64,000 nucleotides of DNA, taken from contig NZ_JALJWR010000001.1 of NCBI RefSeq assembly GCF_024169315.1, forward strand, positions 2,253,501-2,317,500. The letters run 5' to 3'. The notes under the pieces were generated by a model. That model was given only the letters and a program-made list of their open reading frames with translations, was not told the DNA's origin and searched no databases. A program made the translations under genes and the position numbers. Each line of letters opens with the position of its first letter. Positions within the stretch are counted from its first letter, which is position 1. The DNA is from Pseudomonas migulae. Lineage in GTDB: Bacteria; Pseudomonadota; Gammaproteobacteria; Pseudomonadales; Pseudomonadaceae. Positions 18,354 through 26,700 of the stretch are shown one piece after another.

Positions 18354-18995
18354 ATGCAGTATTCGAATTACCTGGGCGAGTTCCTGGCGCTGGCGACGAT
18401 TCACTTTCTGGCCGTGGTCGCTCCGGGGCCGGACTTCGCCGTCACCATCCGCCAGAGCGTGCGCTTCGGTCGCGGGGTGGGGATCTGTACGGCGCTGGGC
18501 ATTGGCGCCGGCATTTCCGTGCATGTGCTTTACACCCTGCTCGGCGTCGGTGCACTAATGCACACCACGCCCTGGCTGTTGACCGTGGCCAAGATTTTCG
18601 GCGGCGCCTACATTTTGTACCTGGGTGTGAGCCTGTTGCGCAGCAAACCCAAATCCGCGCTGGAGGGCGACAAAGAGGCAGACGAGCCGGTCGTCGAACA
18701 AACGCTGATGAAGGCGTTCACCACCGGCTTTTTGACCAATGCCACCAACCCCAAGGCCACGCTGTTTTTCCTGGCGATCTTCACCACCCTCATCAGCGCC
18801 ACGACACCGCTCAACATTCAGGCGCTCTACGGCGTCTGGATGTGTTTCGTGAACGCGTTGTGGTTTGTGATCGTCGCGCTGTTTTTCTCCAGCAGTCGGG
18901 TGCGCGTGCTGTTCATGCGCATGGGGCACTGGTTCGAACGCACCATGGGGGTGATTCTGATTCTGTTCGCGGGGCGCCTGATCCTGTCGATGTAA
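18354..18995 (+). CDS. LysE/RhtB-family amino-acid exporter
   Basis: A 213-residue inner-membrane protein with about six transmembrane segments and the family signature at the start (HFLAVVAPGPDFAVTIRQSV, residues 17-36) plus GFLTNATNPKATLFFLAIFT in the middle. Members export amino acids by proton exchange. It starts 1 bp after the oxygenase stop, so the two are translationally linked. The context suggests it expels the amino acid made or modified by the operon. Confidence 0.9.
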   Translation: MQYSNYLGEFLALATIHFLAVVAPGPDFAVTIRQSVRFGRGVGICTALGIGAGISVHVLYTLLGVGALMHTTPWLLTVAKIFGGAYILYLGVSLLRSKPKSALEGDKEADEPVVEQTLMKAFTTGFLTNATNPKATLFFLAIFTTLISATTPLNIQALYGVWMCFVNALWFVIVALFFSSSRVRVLFMRMGHWFERTMGVILILFAGRLILSM

Positions 18996-19008
18996 AAAGC
19001 GCCCATGC

Positions 19009-19045
19009 AAAAGGCCCGCTCAGTCTGACTGGCGGGCCTTTTTTT
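19009..19045 (+). terminator. Rho-independent terminator after the LysE gene
   Basis: Hairpin AAAGGCCCGC / GCGGGCCTTT followed by a T run; ends the AlaX-oxygenase-LysE operon. Confidence 0.85.
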
Positions 19046-19074
19046 GCTGGCTCGGATACAAATCACGCGCAAAC

Positions 19075-19104
19075 AAAAACGCCGCTCAATGAGCGGCGTT
19101 TTTG
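19075..19104 (-). terminator. Terminator of the tRNA operon
   Basis: Hairpin AACGCCGCTC / GAGCGGCGTT with T runs on the minus strand, 7 bp past the last tRNA. Confidence 0.8.
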
Positions 19105-19110
19105 TGAATT

Positions 19111-19186
<76 letters not shown>

Positions 19187-19189
19187 AAA

Positions 19190-19265
19190 TGGCGTCCCCT
19201 AGGGGACTCGAACCCCTGTTACCGCCGTGAAAGGGCGGTGTCCTAGGCCACTAGACGAAGGGGAC
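19190..19265 (-). tRNA. tRNA-Glu (TTC)
   Basis: 76-nt cloverleaf on the minus strand beginning GTCCCCTTCGTCTAGTGGCC, anticodon TTC in CCCTTTCACGG, GGTTCGAGTCC T-arm, CCA encoded. Three bases separate it from the following tRNA-Gly. Confidence 0.97.
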
Positions 19266-19369
19266 ACGCTGCCCGGAACACATGGTGTGTGTTTCGGTGC
19301 CCAGAGCCGCATCCGAAGACTTGGTTCTGGTTTCACTCAGCCCTGCCCGAAAGCAACGCTGTTTAAAAT

Positions 19370-19445
<76 letters not shown>

Positions 19446-19449
19446 ATAT

Positions 19450-19525
19450 TGGCGTCCCCTAGGGGACTCGAACCCCTGTTACCGCCGTGAAAGGGCGGTG
19501 TCCTAGGCCACTAGACGAAGGGGAC
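19450..19525 (-). tRNA. tRNA-Glu (TTC)
   Basis: Second copy, the same 76 nt as 19190-19265, first gene after the promoter. The transcript order is Glu-Gly-Glu-Gly. Confidence 0.97.
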
Positions 19526-19587
19526 ACACGTACAACATTCACTCCCTACCGCGTTTCGCTGTGTGCTTTACGCTGTAAGTGGCGCGC

Positions 19588-19616
19588 ATTCTATGGATGG
19601 ATTGAGGGGTCGTCAA
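19588..19616 (-). promoter_or_regulatory. Strong promoter of the tRNA operon
   Basis: On the minus strand: TTGACG, a 17-bp spacer, TAGAAT, then the GC-rich discriminator GCGCGCC typical of growth-rate- and ppGpp-controlled stable RNA promoters. It lies about 63 bp upstream of the first tRNA-Glu. The rest of 19617-19906 is AT-rich intergenic DNA with nothing else I can name. Confidence 0.8.
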
Positions 19617-19906
19617 CCCCCAGATATAAATTTATTTAAATCAATGACTTCGCCCTGCTTTGAGCAGTGAATACGGCTTTTTGGTTGTCCGGGGTTTGAC
19701 GCCTATATTCTGACACCCGCCAAGACGTTATAGTCCACCCATGACGCAAATGATGGCAATGTGCACCTCGCACGCTATTACTTATATAAGCAGCGTTGCG
19801 GTCGATACAGTCTGAAGGATGTTCGATCCAACCCGTCGAGCGGCCCTATGCGCCCCCATGCCAAGCCACTACACTCGCTCGCGAATCCCATAAAGAGGTC
19901 TTACCG

Positions 19907-20677
19907 GTGACACCACTCATGATCACCCTGCTAGTCGTAGCCGGGATCGCACTATTGATCGCCATTGGGTACATGAACCATGTGGTGGAAAACAATAAAC
20001 TGGAAAGGGCCCGCACCAAGGTTGAACTCAACGACCGCCTGCGCCGCTGCGGCGAAATCACCGAGACCTTTCCTGGCCAGCTGATGACACCGGCTCTCAA
20101 GCTGCTGTTGACCCGCCTGGAGCTGAACGTCTGCCAGCGCCTGTTGAACCTCGAAAAATCCAGCGCCAACCTCAAGGTGCGAATCAGTGAATTGAACGCC
20201 CTGGTCGCCCAAGGCGAGTCGATCCCGGTCAACAACCCGCCGGCACCGATCCAGACCGAAGCCAAAGCCAAGGACGTACGCTTCCTGCTCGAAGCCCTGC
20301 ACGGCCAGATCACCCGCGCGGCACAGGACGGCTTCCTGCCAACCAACGAAGCCAAACGCTGGATCCGCGAAGTTCGCCACATCCTGGTCCTGCTGCACAT
20401 CGAATTCTTCAACAACCTCGGCCAGCATTCCCTGCAGCAAAACCAGCCTGGCCAGGCCCGCCTGGCATTCGAACGCGGCGTGCAATACCTGCGTAAACAA
20501 CAGGAACCGCAGGTCTACGCCGAACAGCTCGAATACCTGGAAAAACTCCTGGCCCGTGCCAACGCACAAGTCATGGACAACATTGCGCCAGTTGAAGGCG
20601 AAGTGAACCAACTGACCGAAGGCCTCAAAGACGTCGAGGCAGATGCGGACTGGAAGAAGAAAGTGATTTACGACTGA
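19907..20677 (+). CDS. Membrane-anchored helical protein of unknown function
   Basis: A 256-residue protein with one N-terminal transmembrane helix (MITLLVVAGIALLIAIGYM) and a long, largely helical cytoplasmic part with coiled-coil character (ELNVCQRLLNLEKSSANLKV). A possible TPR-like pair lies at about residues 165-225 (NLGQHSLQQNQPGQARLAFE). GTG 19907 follows AGAGG at 8 nt, better than ATG 19919, which has no correctly spaced site. I do not recognise the family. It stands alone between the tRNA promoter and a terminator. Confidence 0.75.
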   Translation: MTPLMITLLVVAGIALLIAIGYMNHVVENNKLERARTKVELNDRLRRCGEITETFPGQLMTPALKLLLTRLELNVCQRLLNLEKSSANLKVRISELNALVAQGESIPVNNPPAPIQTEAKAKDVRFLLEALHGQITRAAQDGFLPTNEAKRWIREVRHILVLLHIEFFNNLGQHSLQQNQPGQARLAFERGVQYLRKQQEPQVYAEQLEYLEKLLARANAQVMDNIAPVEGEVNQLTEGLKDVEADADWKKKVIYD

Positions 20678-20693
20678 TAGCAAATGCAGAAAA

Positions 20694-20721
20694 GAGCCAC
20701 CGGAAAAGGTGGCTTTTTTTT
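20694..20721 (+). terminator. Rho-independent terminator
   Basis: Hairpin AGCCACC / GGTGGCT with a 6-nt loop and eight T, 17 bp after the unknown membrane protein gene. Confidence 0.88.
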
Positions 20722-20795
20722 GGGTTGAGTTTGACGGGCGATTACATTCGAAAAAATTGGTCGGCTGTCAGACCGCCTTCGCAGGCAAGCCAGCT

Positions 20796-20994
20796 TGTAT
20801 GTTTAGACTTGAAGGGGTGGGCGGGACTAAAGCCTAGCTTCTGACTCTGACCAGTACAGACCGTGGGAGACTTCGTCCCGCCCCTTCACCTAATGCGCCG
20901 ATAAGGAATGCATCGGCCTAGACCGACGATAGAAACAAGCCAGCGCAACGGTGAACCCCGACAAGTCTTTAAACCCTAGCTCGGAGGGCGTGCC
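20796..20994 (+). ncRNA. Putative bridge RNA region of the IS110 element
   Basis: The leader folds into two stem-loops. The first has stem GGGCGGGAC (20819-20827) / GTCCCGCCC (20875-20883); its loop contains CTAGCT (20834-20839), close to the left target CCAGCT allowing one G-U pair, and GTGGGAG (20863-20869), the exact reverse complement of the right target CTCCCAC. The second has stem TTCACC / GGTGAA (20884-20889 / 20950-20955) and TGCGC / GCGCA, with ACAAG (20935-20939) complementary to the left-end junction CTTGT. This matches the target- and donor-binding loops of IS110 bridge RNAs. Exact RNA ends are not defined. Confidence 0.6.
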
Positions 20995-21957
20995 ATGACA
21001 ATTCATGTTTCGCAGGTGGTCGTTGGTGTGGATGTCGCGAAGGACGAGATCGTTGTTTATCGATCCGATCTGGAGCAAGTCTTGATTGTTTCGAACGAGC
21101 GATCGACCCTTAAGAAGTGGCTCAAGGCGCTGCCCGCAAACAGCGCCATTGCCCTCGAAGCCACCAACACCTATCACCTCGATACGACAGAGATGGCCCA
21201 TGAAATGGGTCATGACGTTTACGTTATCGATGGCAGCCGTCTTAATCGATACCGCGAAGGGATAGGTATTCGGGCTAAAACAGATGCCCTGGATGCAGCG
21301 TTGCTGGCTCGTTACTTGAGTAAAGAGTCCGACAAGTTGAGGATTTGGAGTCCGCCTCCAAAGGCCTACACACAACTCAAAAGCTTGCTGCGTCGTCGGG
21401 CCGAGCTTGTTCGGCATCGTGTGGCCATCAAACAAAGCTGGAAGGACGAACCGTTGCTCGAAGAGGCATTGGCCGACTATCTGGCATGCCTTGAGCAGAT
21501 TGAAAAAAACATACAGAAAGTGCTGAAGAGCATTGTCAGCGAAGCTGACATGGACGCGCAGGTAAAACGCTGCCAAGCGGTTGAGGGTGTAGGCGTCCTG
21601 ACGGCTACAGCTGCAGTCACCGCCTTTATGCGTGGAGATTTTTCCGACAGCGATGGCTACATTGCCTTTCTAGGAATGGATCCGCGAGTCAGACAATCGG
21701 GAAAGAAGGATCAGAAACGATACTTATCCAAACGAGGCGATTCGGAGTTCCGGCGCTTATTTCATAACAGCGCCATGGCCGCGAGTCGCTCTCCAGCCTG
21801 GAAACCTTACTATCAAAGCTATCTGGCAAGAGGCATGAAGGGCACTCAAGCCTTGGTAATACTTGCCCGTAAGCTGGCCAGAGTACTGTTTGCCTTGATG
21901 AAAAATCAAAGCGAGTACAAGCCAAGTTCTATGTTTGGGGGTTGCCCCCAAACATAG
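20995..21957 (+). CDS. IS110-family transposase (DEDD/serine recombinase)
   Basis: A 320-residue intact recombinase. The RuvC-like N-terminal domain has Asp13 (VGVDVAKDE), Glu55 (ALEATNTYH), Asp97 and Asp100 (KTDALDAALLA), the DEDD set. The C-terminal Tnp20 domain has the GVG helix-hairpin-helix (residues 198-200), GMDPRVRQSGKKD with the candidate catalytic Ser235, and RRLFHNSAMAA. ATG follows GGAGGG. No frameshift or stop, so the element may still be active. The last codons lie in a perfect palindrome at the right end. Confidence 0.95.
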   Translation: MTIHVSQVVVGVDVAKDEIVVYRSDLEQVLIVSNERSTLKKWLKALPANSAIALEATNTYHLDTTEMAHEMGHDVYVIDGSRLNRYREGIGIRAKTDALDAALLARYLSKESDKLRIWSPPPKAYTQLKSLLRRRAELVRHRVAIKQSWKDEPLLEEALADYLACLEQIEKNIQKVLKSIVSEADMDAQVKRCQAVEGVGVLTATAAVTAFMRGDFSDSDGYIAFLGMDPRVRQSGKKDQKRYLSKRGDSEFRRLFHNSAMAASRSPAWKPYYQSYLARGMKGTQALVILARKLARVLFALMKNQSEYKPSSMFGGCPQT

Positions 21958-21959
21958 AA
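21927..21959. repeat. Palindrome at the IS110 right end
   Basis: Perfect 15-bp inverted arms (TTCTATGTTTGGGGG and its reverse complement) with a 3-nt TTG loop. It covers the transposase stop codon and ends one base before the element border; a possible terminator or recombination signal. Confidence 0.85.
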
Positions 21960-21960
21960 T

Positions 21961-22187
21961 CTCCCACAGGGGTTTTGGTACACCCGCGAGAACAGGTCGG
22001 CTGTCAGGCCGTCATCGCTGGCAAGCCAGCTCCCACAGGGGTTTTGGTACACCCGCGAGAACAGGTCGGTTGTCAGGCCGCCATCGCTGGCAAGCCAGCT
22101 CCCACAGGGATTTTGGTACATCCGCGGGAACAGGTCGGCTGTCAGGCCGCCTTCGCGAGCAAGCTCTGCTCCTACAGAAAAACAAAG
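21961..22187. repeat. Tandem REP array interrupted by the IS110 element
   Basis: Units of 69-70 bp, each CTCCCACAGGGGTTTTGGTA ... AACAGGTCGG(C/T)TGTCAGGCC ... ATCGCTGGCAAGCCAG, starting at 21961, 22030 and 22099. The fragment at 20753-20795, left of the IS, is the first part of the same array (TTGGTCGGCTGTCAGACC ...), so the IS sits inside the first unit. The last unit is diverged (CTTCGCGAGCAAGCTCTGC). Confidence 0.85.
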
Positions 22188-22189
22188 CA

Positions 22190-22510
22190 GATCGGCATAC
22201 CCCCCCACCAAACCACGAGGCCGAGCGTTAGCTCGCCTTGCGCTTTTGATCTGCCCGCCCCTTCGGGAGGCTGAGTGGAGGTTCTGCGCAGTGGGCAACC
22301 CGGCATGGATGCCGGGTTAGCCGCGCACGGCCATGGATGGCCGATCGCGGCGGGCCCACGGAGCAGGACCGGAGCGAAGGAACGCCGAGCCCAAGCGAGG
22401 GGCCGGACGCCGGGGCGAAGCGTTTTGCTTACTTTTGGGCGTCTGCAAAAGTGAGTCGCCGTAAGGGCGAAACCGCCAGCCGCCGTTACCGCAGAAATGG
22501 ATATACACCC
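22190..22510 (-). repeat. Large repeat, half copy 2
   Basis: Read on the minus strand this matches the left arm of the element at 8575: TATATCC, GGTAACGGCGGCT, TTTCGCCCTTACGGCGACTC, CGGTCCTGCTCCGTGGGCCC, GGCCATCCATGGCCG, GGCTAACCCGGCATCCATGC and TGCCCACTGCGCAGAACCT. No matching right arm or internal REPIN is present. No gene is credible between 21958 and 22562. Confidence 0.75.
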
Positions 22511-22562
22511 ATTCAACAACATCATGGTCGGCTATCAGGCCGCCACGACTGGCAAGCCAGCC

Positions 22563-24527
22563 TCAGAGCCTGAAATGCCCAACCATCCCCTTCAACTCAA
22601 CCCCCAACTGCGCCAACTCGATACTCGAAGCAGCATTCCCCTGCATCGCCAACGAAGACTGATCCGCACTCGCGCGAATACTCGTCACACTGCGGTTGAT
22701 CTCCTCAGCCACCGAACTCTGCTCCTCCGCAGCCGCCGCGATCTGCTGGTTCATCTGCTGAATCAACGAAACCGCCGCCGCAATACTGCCCAAGGCACTT
22801 TCGGTCTGTAGCGCATCACTGACCGCCAACTTCACCAACTCGCCACTGCTCTGAATCTGATGCACCGACGCCTGCGCTGCCGAGCGCAAGGCACTGACCA
22901 GTCGCTCGATTTCCTCGGTCGATTGCTGAGTCCGCTTCGCCAGGGCCCGCACTTCATCGGCAACCACCGCAAAACCCCTGCCCTGCTCGCCAGCGCGCGC
23001 CGCCTCGATGGCCGCGTTAAGCGCCAACAGGTTGGTCTGTTCGGCCACACTCTTGATGACACTGAGCACCGTACCGATATTCTGGATTTCCGCACTCAGA
23101 CTTTCGATGCTCGAACTGGCCGACGACGCTGAGTCCGCCAGTTGCTCGATCCGCGCCATGCTCTGGCGCACCACCGCCTGGCCACTTTCGACCTTTCCGT
23201 CCGCCGTCTGCGCGGCCTGGGCCGCCTCTTCCGCGTTACGCGCAACGTCGTGCACGGTAGCGGTCATCTGATTCATGGCCGTAGCAACCTGCTCGGTTTC
23301 TTCCTTCTGACTGCTGACTTCAAGATTGGTCTGCTCAGTCACCGCTGACAGCGACTGAGCCGAACTGGCCAACTGTTCAATGCCTGCCTGCAAACCACTG
23401 ACAATACTGCTCAGGCCCGCGCCCATTTGCTGCATGGCCTGCATCAACTGGCCAATCTCATCACGACGGGTCACTTCAACCGTCGCACTCAAATCGCCCG
23501 CGGCGATCTGCTGAGCGACACGAATCACACTGCGCAGCGGGCCGACGATCAATCGGGTGATCACCCACGCCGCGATCAACCCGACCAGCAAGGCCAGGGC
23601 CGACGAGCCGATAATCAGCAGCGAGTTCTTTTTCAGTTCGGTCTGCATCGACTGATCTTCGGCGACGTAGGCCTGGTCCACCCGCTCCACGACCTGCGCG
23701 GCGCGTTGATGCAACTGTTCATAGACGGTTTTTTCCTGAGCCAGCAGACCGGTGTATTCCGCCAGTTTTTCACTGAAACCGCCGATATGCCCGACCACTT
23801 CATTGAGGACAGTCAGGTAGCCCTCATCCTTCACCGTGGTTTTCAATTGCTCGGCCTGAGTCAATGCCTGGTCGGCCTGCTCGATCTTGCCTTGCCCGGC
23901 GCTGTCGTCACCCTTGCGGCTCTGGTCAAGGCGCACACGCGCTTCGTTCATGGCTTGCAGCATCAGCCGCGAAACCTGGCTGACCTGATTGGCTTGCTCG
24001 ATGAACTGGGAACCGTCCTTGCCTTCGGATTCCTTCAAGGTATAGGCGCCATCATCGGCGAGCCCGGCCTGCAGCACGTCGAGATTATTGGCCACGCTGG
24101 AGACCGACCAACTGGCCATTTCCAGCGCCAGGTCCTTGGCCTGACTCAGCGAGACGAATTCGTCAAACGCCTTGCGGTATGCCCCCAACGACTGCTCGAC
24201 GTCGCTCATCACGGGAACGTTGGCCGGCGATTGCGCCTTCAGCTGATTTGCCAGGACGACCAGGCCATCGACCCCCTCGTGCAAGGCCGTGACAATTTTC
24301 GGGTTGCCGTGCAAGGCATACTCTTGCTCGAGCAGGCGCACCTTGAGCAAGCCACTGTTGAGCGACGACATCTGTTTGAGCCCGTCGAAGCGATGACTGA
24401 TGGTTTGCAGGGACCATACGCCGATGGCCGCCACCAGGGCTGTCAACAGCAGCACCAGCACAAACCCGACACCCAGTTTTTTTGCCATACCGAGGTTGGC
24501 AAAACGTCCTTGCACGGCCGAAATCAT
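22563..24527 (-). CDS. Methyl-accepting chemotaxis protein
   Basis: A 654-residue chemoreceptor: transmembrane helix 1 (about residues 17-38, [20 protein letters not shown]), a large all-helical periplasmic ligand domain of ~250 residues (possibly of the HBM type, by length), transmembrane helix 2 (about 281-301), HAMP, and the cytoplasmic signalling hairpin with the conserved tip [20 protein letters not shown]. It feeds CheA/CheW. ATG 24527 follows AGGGGA at 9 nt; the open frame reaches 24614 without conservation. Ligand unknown. Confidence 0.92.
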   Translation of the reverse strand: MISAVQGRFANLGMAKKLGVGFVLVLLLTALVAAIGVWSLQTISHRFDGLKQMSSLNSGLLKVRLLEQEYALHGNPKIVTALHEGVDGLVVLANQLKAQSPANVPVMSDVEQSLGAYRKAFDEFVSLSQAKDLALEMASWSVSSVANNLDVLQAGLADDGAYTLKESEGKDGSQFIEQANQVSQVSRLMLQAMNEARVRLDQSRKGDDSAGQGKIEQADQALTQAEQLKTTVKDEGYLTVLNEVVGHIGGFSEKLAEYTGLLAQEKTVYEQLHQRAAQVVERVDQAYVAEDQSMQTELKKNSLLIIGSSALALLVGLIAAWVITRLIVGPLRSVIRVAQQIAAGDLSATVEVTRRDEIGQLMQAMQQMGAGLSSIVSGLQAGIEQLASSAQSLSAVTEQTNLEVSSQKEETEQVATAMNQMTATVHDVARNAEEAAQAAQTADGKVESGQAVVRQSMARIEQLADSASSASSSIESLSAEIQNIGTVLSVIKSVAEQTNLLALNAAIEAARAGEQGRGFAVVADEVRALAKRTQQSTEEIERLVSALRSAAQASVHQIQSSGELVKLAVSDALQTESALGSIAAAVSLIQQMNQQIAAAAEEQSSVAEEINRSVTSIRASADQSSLAMQGNAASSIELAQLGVELKGMVGHFRL

Positions 24528-24635
24528 TGCACTTAGTCCCCTGACATAGTCTGTTGACGCAGATTCGCAACGGGCCTGTGTCAACACAAGTCTCTGGCGT
24601 CGGAATAATGGCAAAAAGCTACGCCAACGTCGTTT

Positions 24636-26018
24636 TCAGAACGCTTTAGGTCGATCCGGAGCGGTGGCCTGAAAAAACGCCCGGGCTCGCGGATCACAGG
24701 CGCAGGCCACATTGATACGCTGCCAGTCGCTGGCCTCACTGGCGGGACTGAATGCCGTCGTGGAAGACAGCAGGACGCCGAAGCGCCGTGCTTGCATCCG
24801 CACGTGAGCGTAGTCCGACTTGCGCGACCGTGCCCAGATAAACAAACCACCGACGGGTTTGCCGAACACCTCCCACTCGGCGTCTTCCAGCACCTGCAAC
24901 GCGGCCTCTCGGTCATGTTTCAGACGCTGGCGCAGCCGCAGCACCAACTTGCGATACGCACCGCTGGCGAGCAGGCAGGCCAGCACCGACTCGCAAAACC
25001 CTGAAGCGCCCAGACTGCTGATCCGCTTGACCTCGGCCAGTCGCGAAATGACGTCGGCACCGGCCACGACAAAGCCGACCCGTAACGAACTGCTGAGGGT
25101 TTTGGAGAAGCTGCCGACGTAGATGACGCTGCCATCGGTATCCAAAGCGGCGAGCCGCGTACCGGGCCCACTGTGCAAATCCGCGTAGACGTCGTCTTCA
25201 ATCACCAGCACGCCATGATTTTTGGCCAGATGTAAAATCCGCTGCGCCACCACTGGCGCGAGGTTGCTGCCCGTCGGGTTGTGATAGAAGCTGTTGATGA
25301 ACAACGCCCGGGGCTTGTTCTCCAGCAACAAGGCTTCAAGCACCTCGATGTCGGGCCCGCGCGGCGTGCGCGGTACTTCGATCATCGAGACGCCGTGCAG
25401 CCTGAGCAGCTCGAACAGCAGGGAGTAACCGGGACTTTCAACCACCACGCAATCACCCGGTTTGAGCAAGGTCCGCACGATCAGGTCGAGGCCCTGACTG
25501 GCCCCCGCCGTCGTCATGACCCGGTTTTCTTCTGCATCGATATCAAGCAGGCTCAAGCGCTTGATGATGTGTTGACGCAACGCAAGCAGACCCAGCGGCG
25601 TGCTGTAGCTGAACAGGCCAGCCATGTCGGTACGGCTGACCTCGCGGATCGCGTACGTCAGGTCATCCGTTTCGCGCCAGCTTTCGGGGAGCCCGCCACC
25701 TCCCAGTTTCAGTTCGCCCGTGGTGTTGACTGGTGGCGACTCCGCGCCTTCCAACCAGGGTGATTCCTCCACAGCCGACGTTGGCGCAGCGACTATGAAT
25801 CCGGCGCCATGACGCGACGCCAGCACCCCTTGAGCCACCAGTCGATCGCAGGCTTCAACGACGCTGGACTGGCTGAGTAAATTGGTCCTCGCGATTTGCC
25901 GAGCTGAAGGCAAACGCGTCCCCGGTACGATGTCGCTCTGACGCAGCCAGCACGCTAGCGCGTCGACGACTTGCTGTACGACCGGCACCAAGGCCTGTCG
26001 ATCGATTCTCAATTCCAT
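24636..26018 (-). CDS. MocR-type regulator (GntR domain fused to aminotransferase fold)
   Basis: A 460-residue fusion. The N-terminal GntR winged helix (ALACWLRQSDIVPGTRLPSA, SQSSVVEACDRLVAQGVL; residues ~18-75) is joined by a linker to a fold-type I PLP-dependent aminotransferase-like domain (about 100-455) with the PLP lysine in YVGSFSKTLSSSLRVG. Such proteins use the aminotransferase domain as a sensor. ATG 26018 follows AGGAG; a TTG two codons upstream is possible. The large repeat copy 3 separates it from the next gene, so its target is not obvious. Confidence 0.9.
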   Translation of the reverse strand: MELRIDRQALVPVVQQVVDALACWLRQSDIVPGTRLPSARQIARTNLLSQSSVVEACDRLVAQGVLASRHGAGFIVAAPTSAVEESPWLEGAESPPVNTTGELKLGGGGLPESWRETDDLTYAIREVSRTDMAGLFSYSTPLGLLALRQHIIKRLSLLDIDAEENRVMTTAGASQGLDLIVRTLLKPGDCVVVESPGYSLLFELLRLHGVSMIEVPRTPRGPDIEVLEALLLENKPRALFINSFYHNPTGSNLAPVVAQRILHLAKNHGVLVIEDDVYADLHSGPGTRLAALDTDGSVIYVGSFSKTLSSSLRVGFVVAGADVISRLAEVKRISSLGASGFCESVLACLLASGAYRKLVLRLRQRLKHDREAALQVLEDAEWEVFGKPVGGLFIWARSRKSDYAHVRMQARRFGVLLSSTTAFSPASEASDWQRINVACACDPRARAFFQATAPDRPKAF

Positions 26019-26143
26019 GAGCAAGCAAACTCCTGTTCGTTTGACGGAATCAGTTAATCACAGGCGCGCTTGATGGGCTGTGCGACAACGCCGTCAAAAC
26101 TCATGGTTCTAACTGTTTGAAACACATTGCTGAGGCGGGTTGG

Positions 26144-26684
26144 GTGTACATATCCGGTGCTGCGGTCACGGCGGCTTATGGTTCCGCTTTTACAGCAGGT
26201 TACTTGGAAAGGCGCCAAGTAACCAAGCGCCAAGCGCCCCTGACGTACGGCCTTCCGACGGGACAGATCAAGATCAAACACAAAGCGAGGCGGCCTGATA
26301 GCCGGCCTGAAGTCCGTCAGATCATCGGCGGTGAACACCAATGTCATGCCCACCAACAATCCCTGTGGGAGCTGGCTTGCCAGCGATGGACGCCCAGACA
26401 CCGTGTTCTTTCAGGCAGCACGCGTCATCGTTAACGACCATCGCTGGCAAGCCAGCTCCCACAGGGGAATGCGAAACGCTTCAAACGACAGGTCGGCCCA
26501 AAGGCCGCCTCGCGGTGCTGTGGCGGCGGGCCCACGGAGCAGGACCGGAAGGAGGGCATGGCGAGCCGAAGCGAGGCACCGAACGAAATTAGCAAAAGCG
26601 CTTGGTTACTTGGCGCTTCTCCAAGTGACTCGCTGTAAGGGCGAAACCATAAGCCGCCGTGACCGCAATAACGGATATGTACAC
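26144..26684. repeat. Large composite inverted repeat, copy 3
   Basis: Opens GTGTACATATCC and closes GGATATGTACAC. Shares with copy 1 the blocks GGTTCCGCTTTTACAGC, GGCGCCAAGTAACCAAGCGC, AGATCAAGATCAAA, AAAGCGAGGCGGCCTGA, GGGGAATGCGAAACGCTTCA and CGGCCCAAAGGCCGCCTCGC, in the same order, but lacks the ACCCGGCATCCATG block. It contains a REPIN at 26362-26465. No gene is credible between 26019 and 26700. Confidence 0.85.
26362..26465. repeat. REPIN inside large repeat copy 3
   Basis: The same 104-bp size and arms as the REPIN at 8922, but the 48-nt loop (26390-26437) is in the opposite orientation relative to the flanking repeat. Confidence 0.9.
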
Positions 26685-26700
26685 AGATAACCGCAGCAAA

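Larger units (their letters stand above)
20796..21960 (+). mobile_element. IS110-family insertion sequence inserted in a REP unit
   Basis: The boundaries come from the interrupted REP. The left flank ends GGCAAGCCAGCT (to 20795) and the right flank begins CTCCCACAGGGG (from 21961). Joined on one CT they restore the intact REP sequence seen twice just downstream. The element has no terminal inverted repeats and a long 5' leader (199 bp), one transposase gene and almost no 3' non-coding DNA, the organisation of the IS110 (not IS1111) subgroup. The CT shared by both junctions would be the recombination core. REP sites are known targets of such elements in Pseudomonas and Escherichia coli (IS621). 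Confidence 0.85.

Noticed and set aside
21961..22187. CRISPR-like array of 69-70-bp units
   Set aside because: The whole unit repeats, there are no unique spacers, and the sequence is the Pseudomonas REP core; no cas gene is present.
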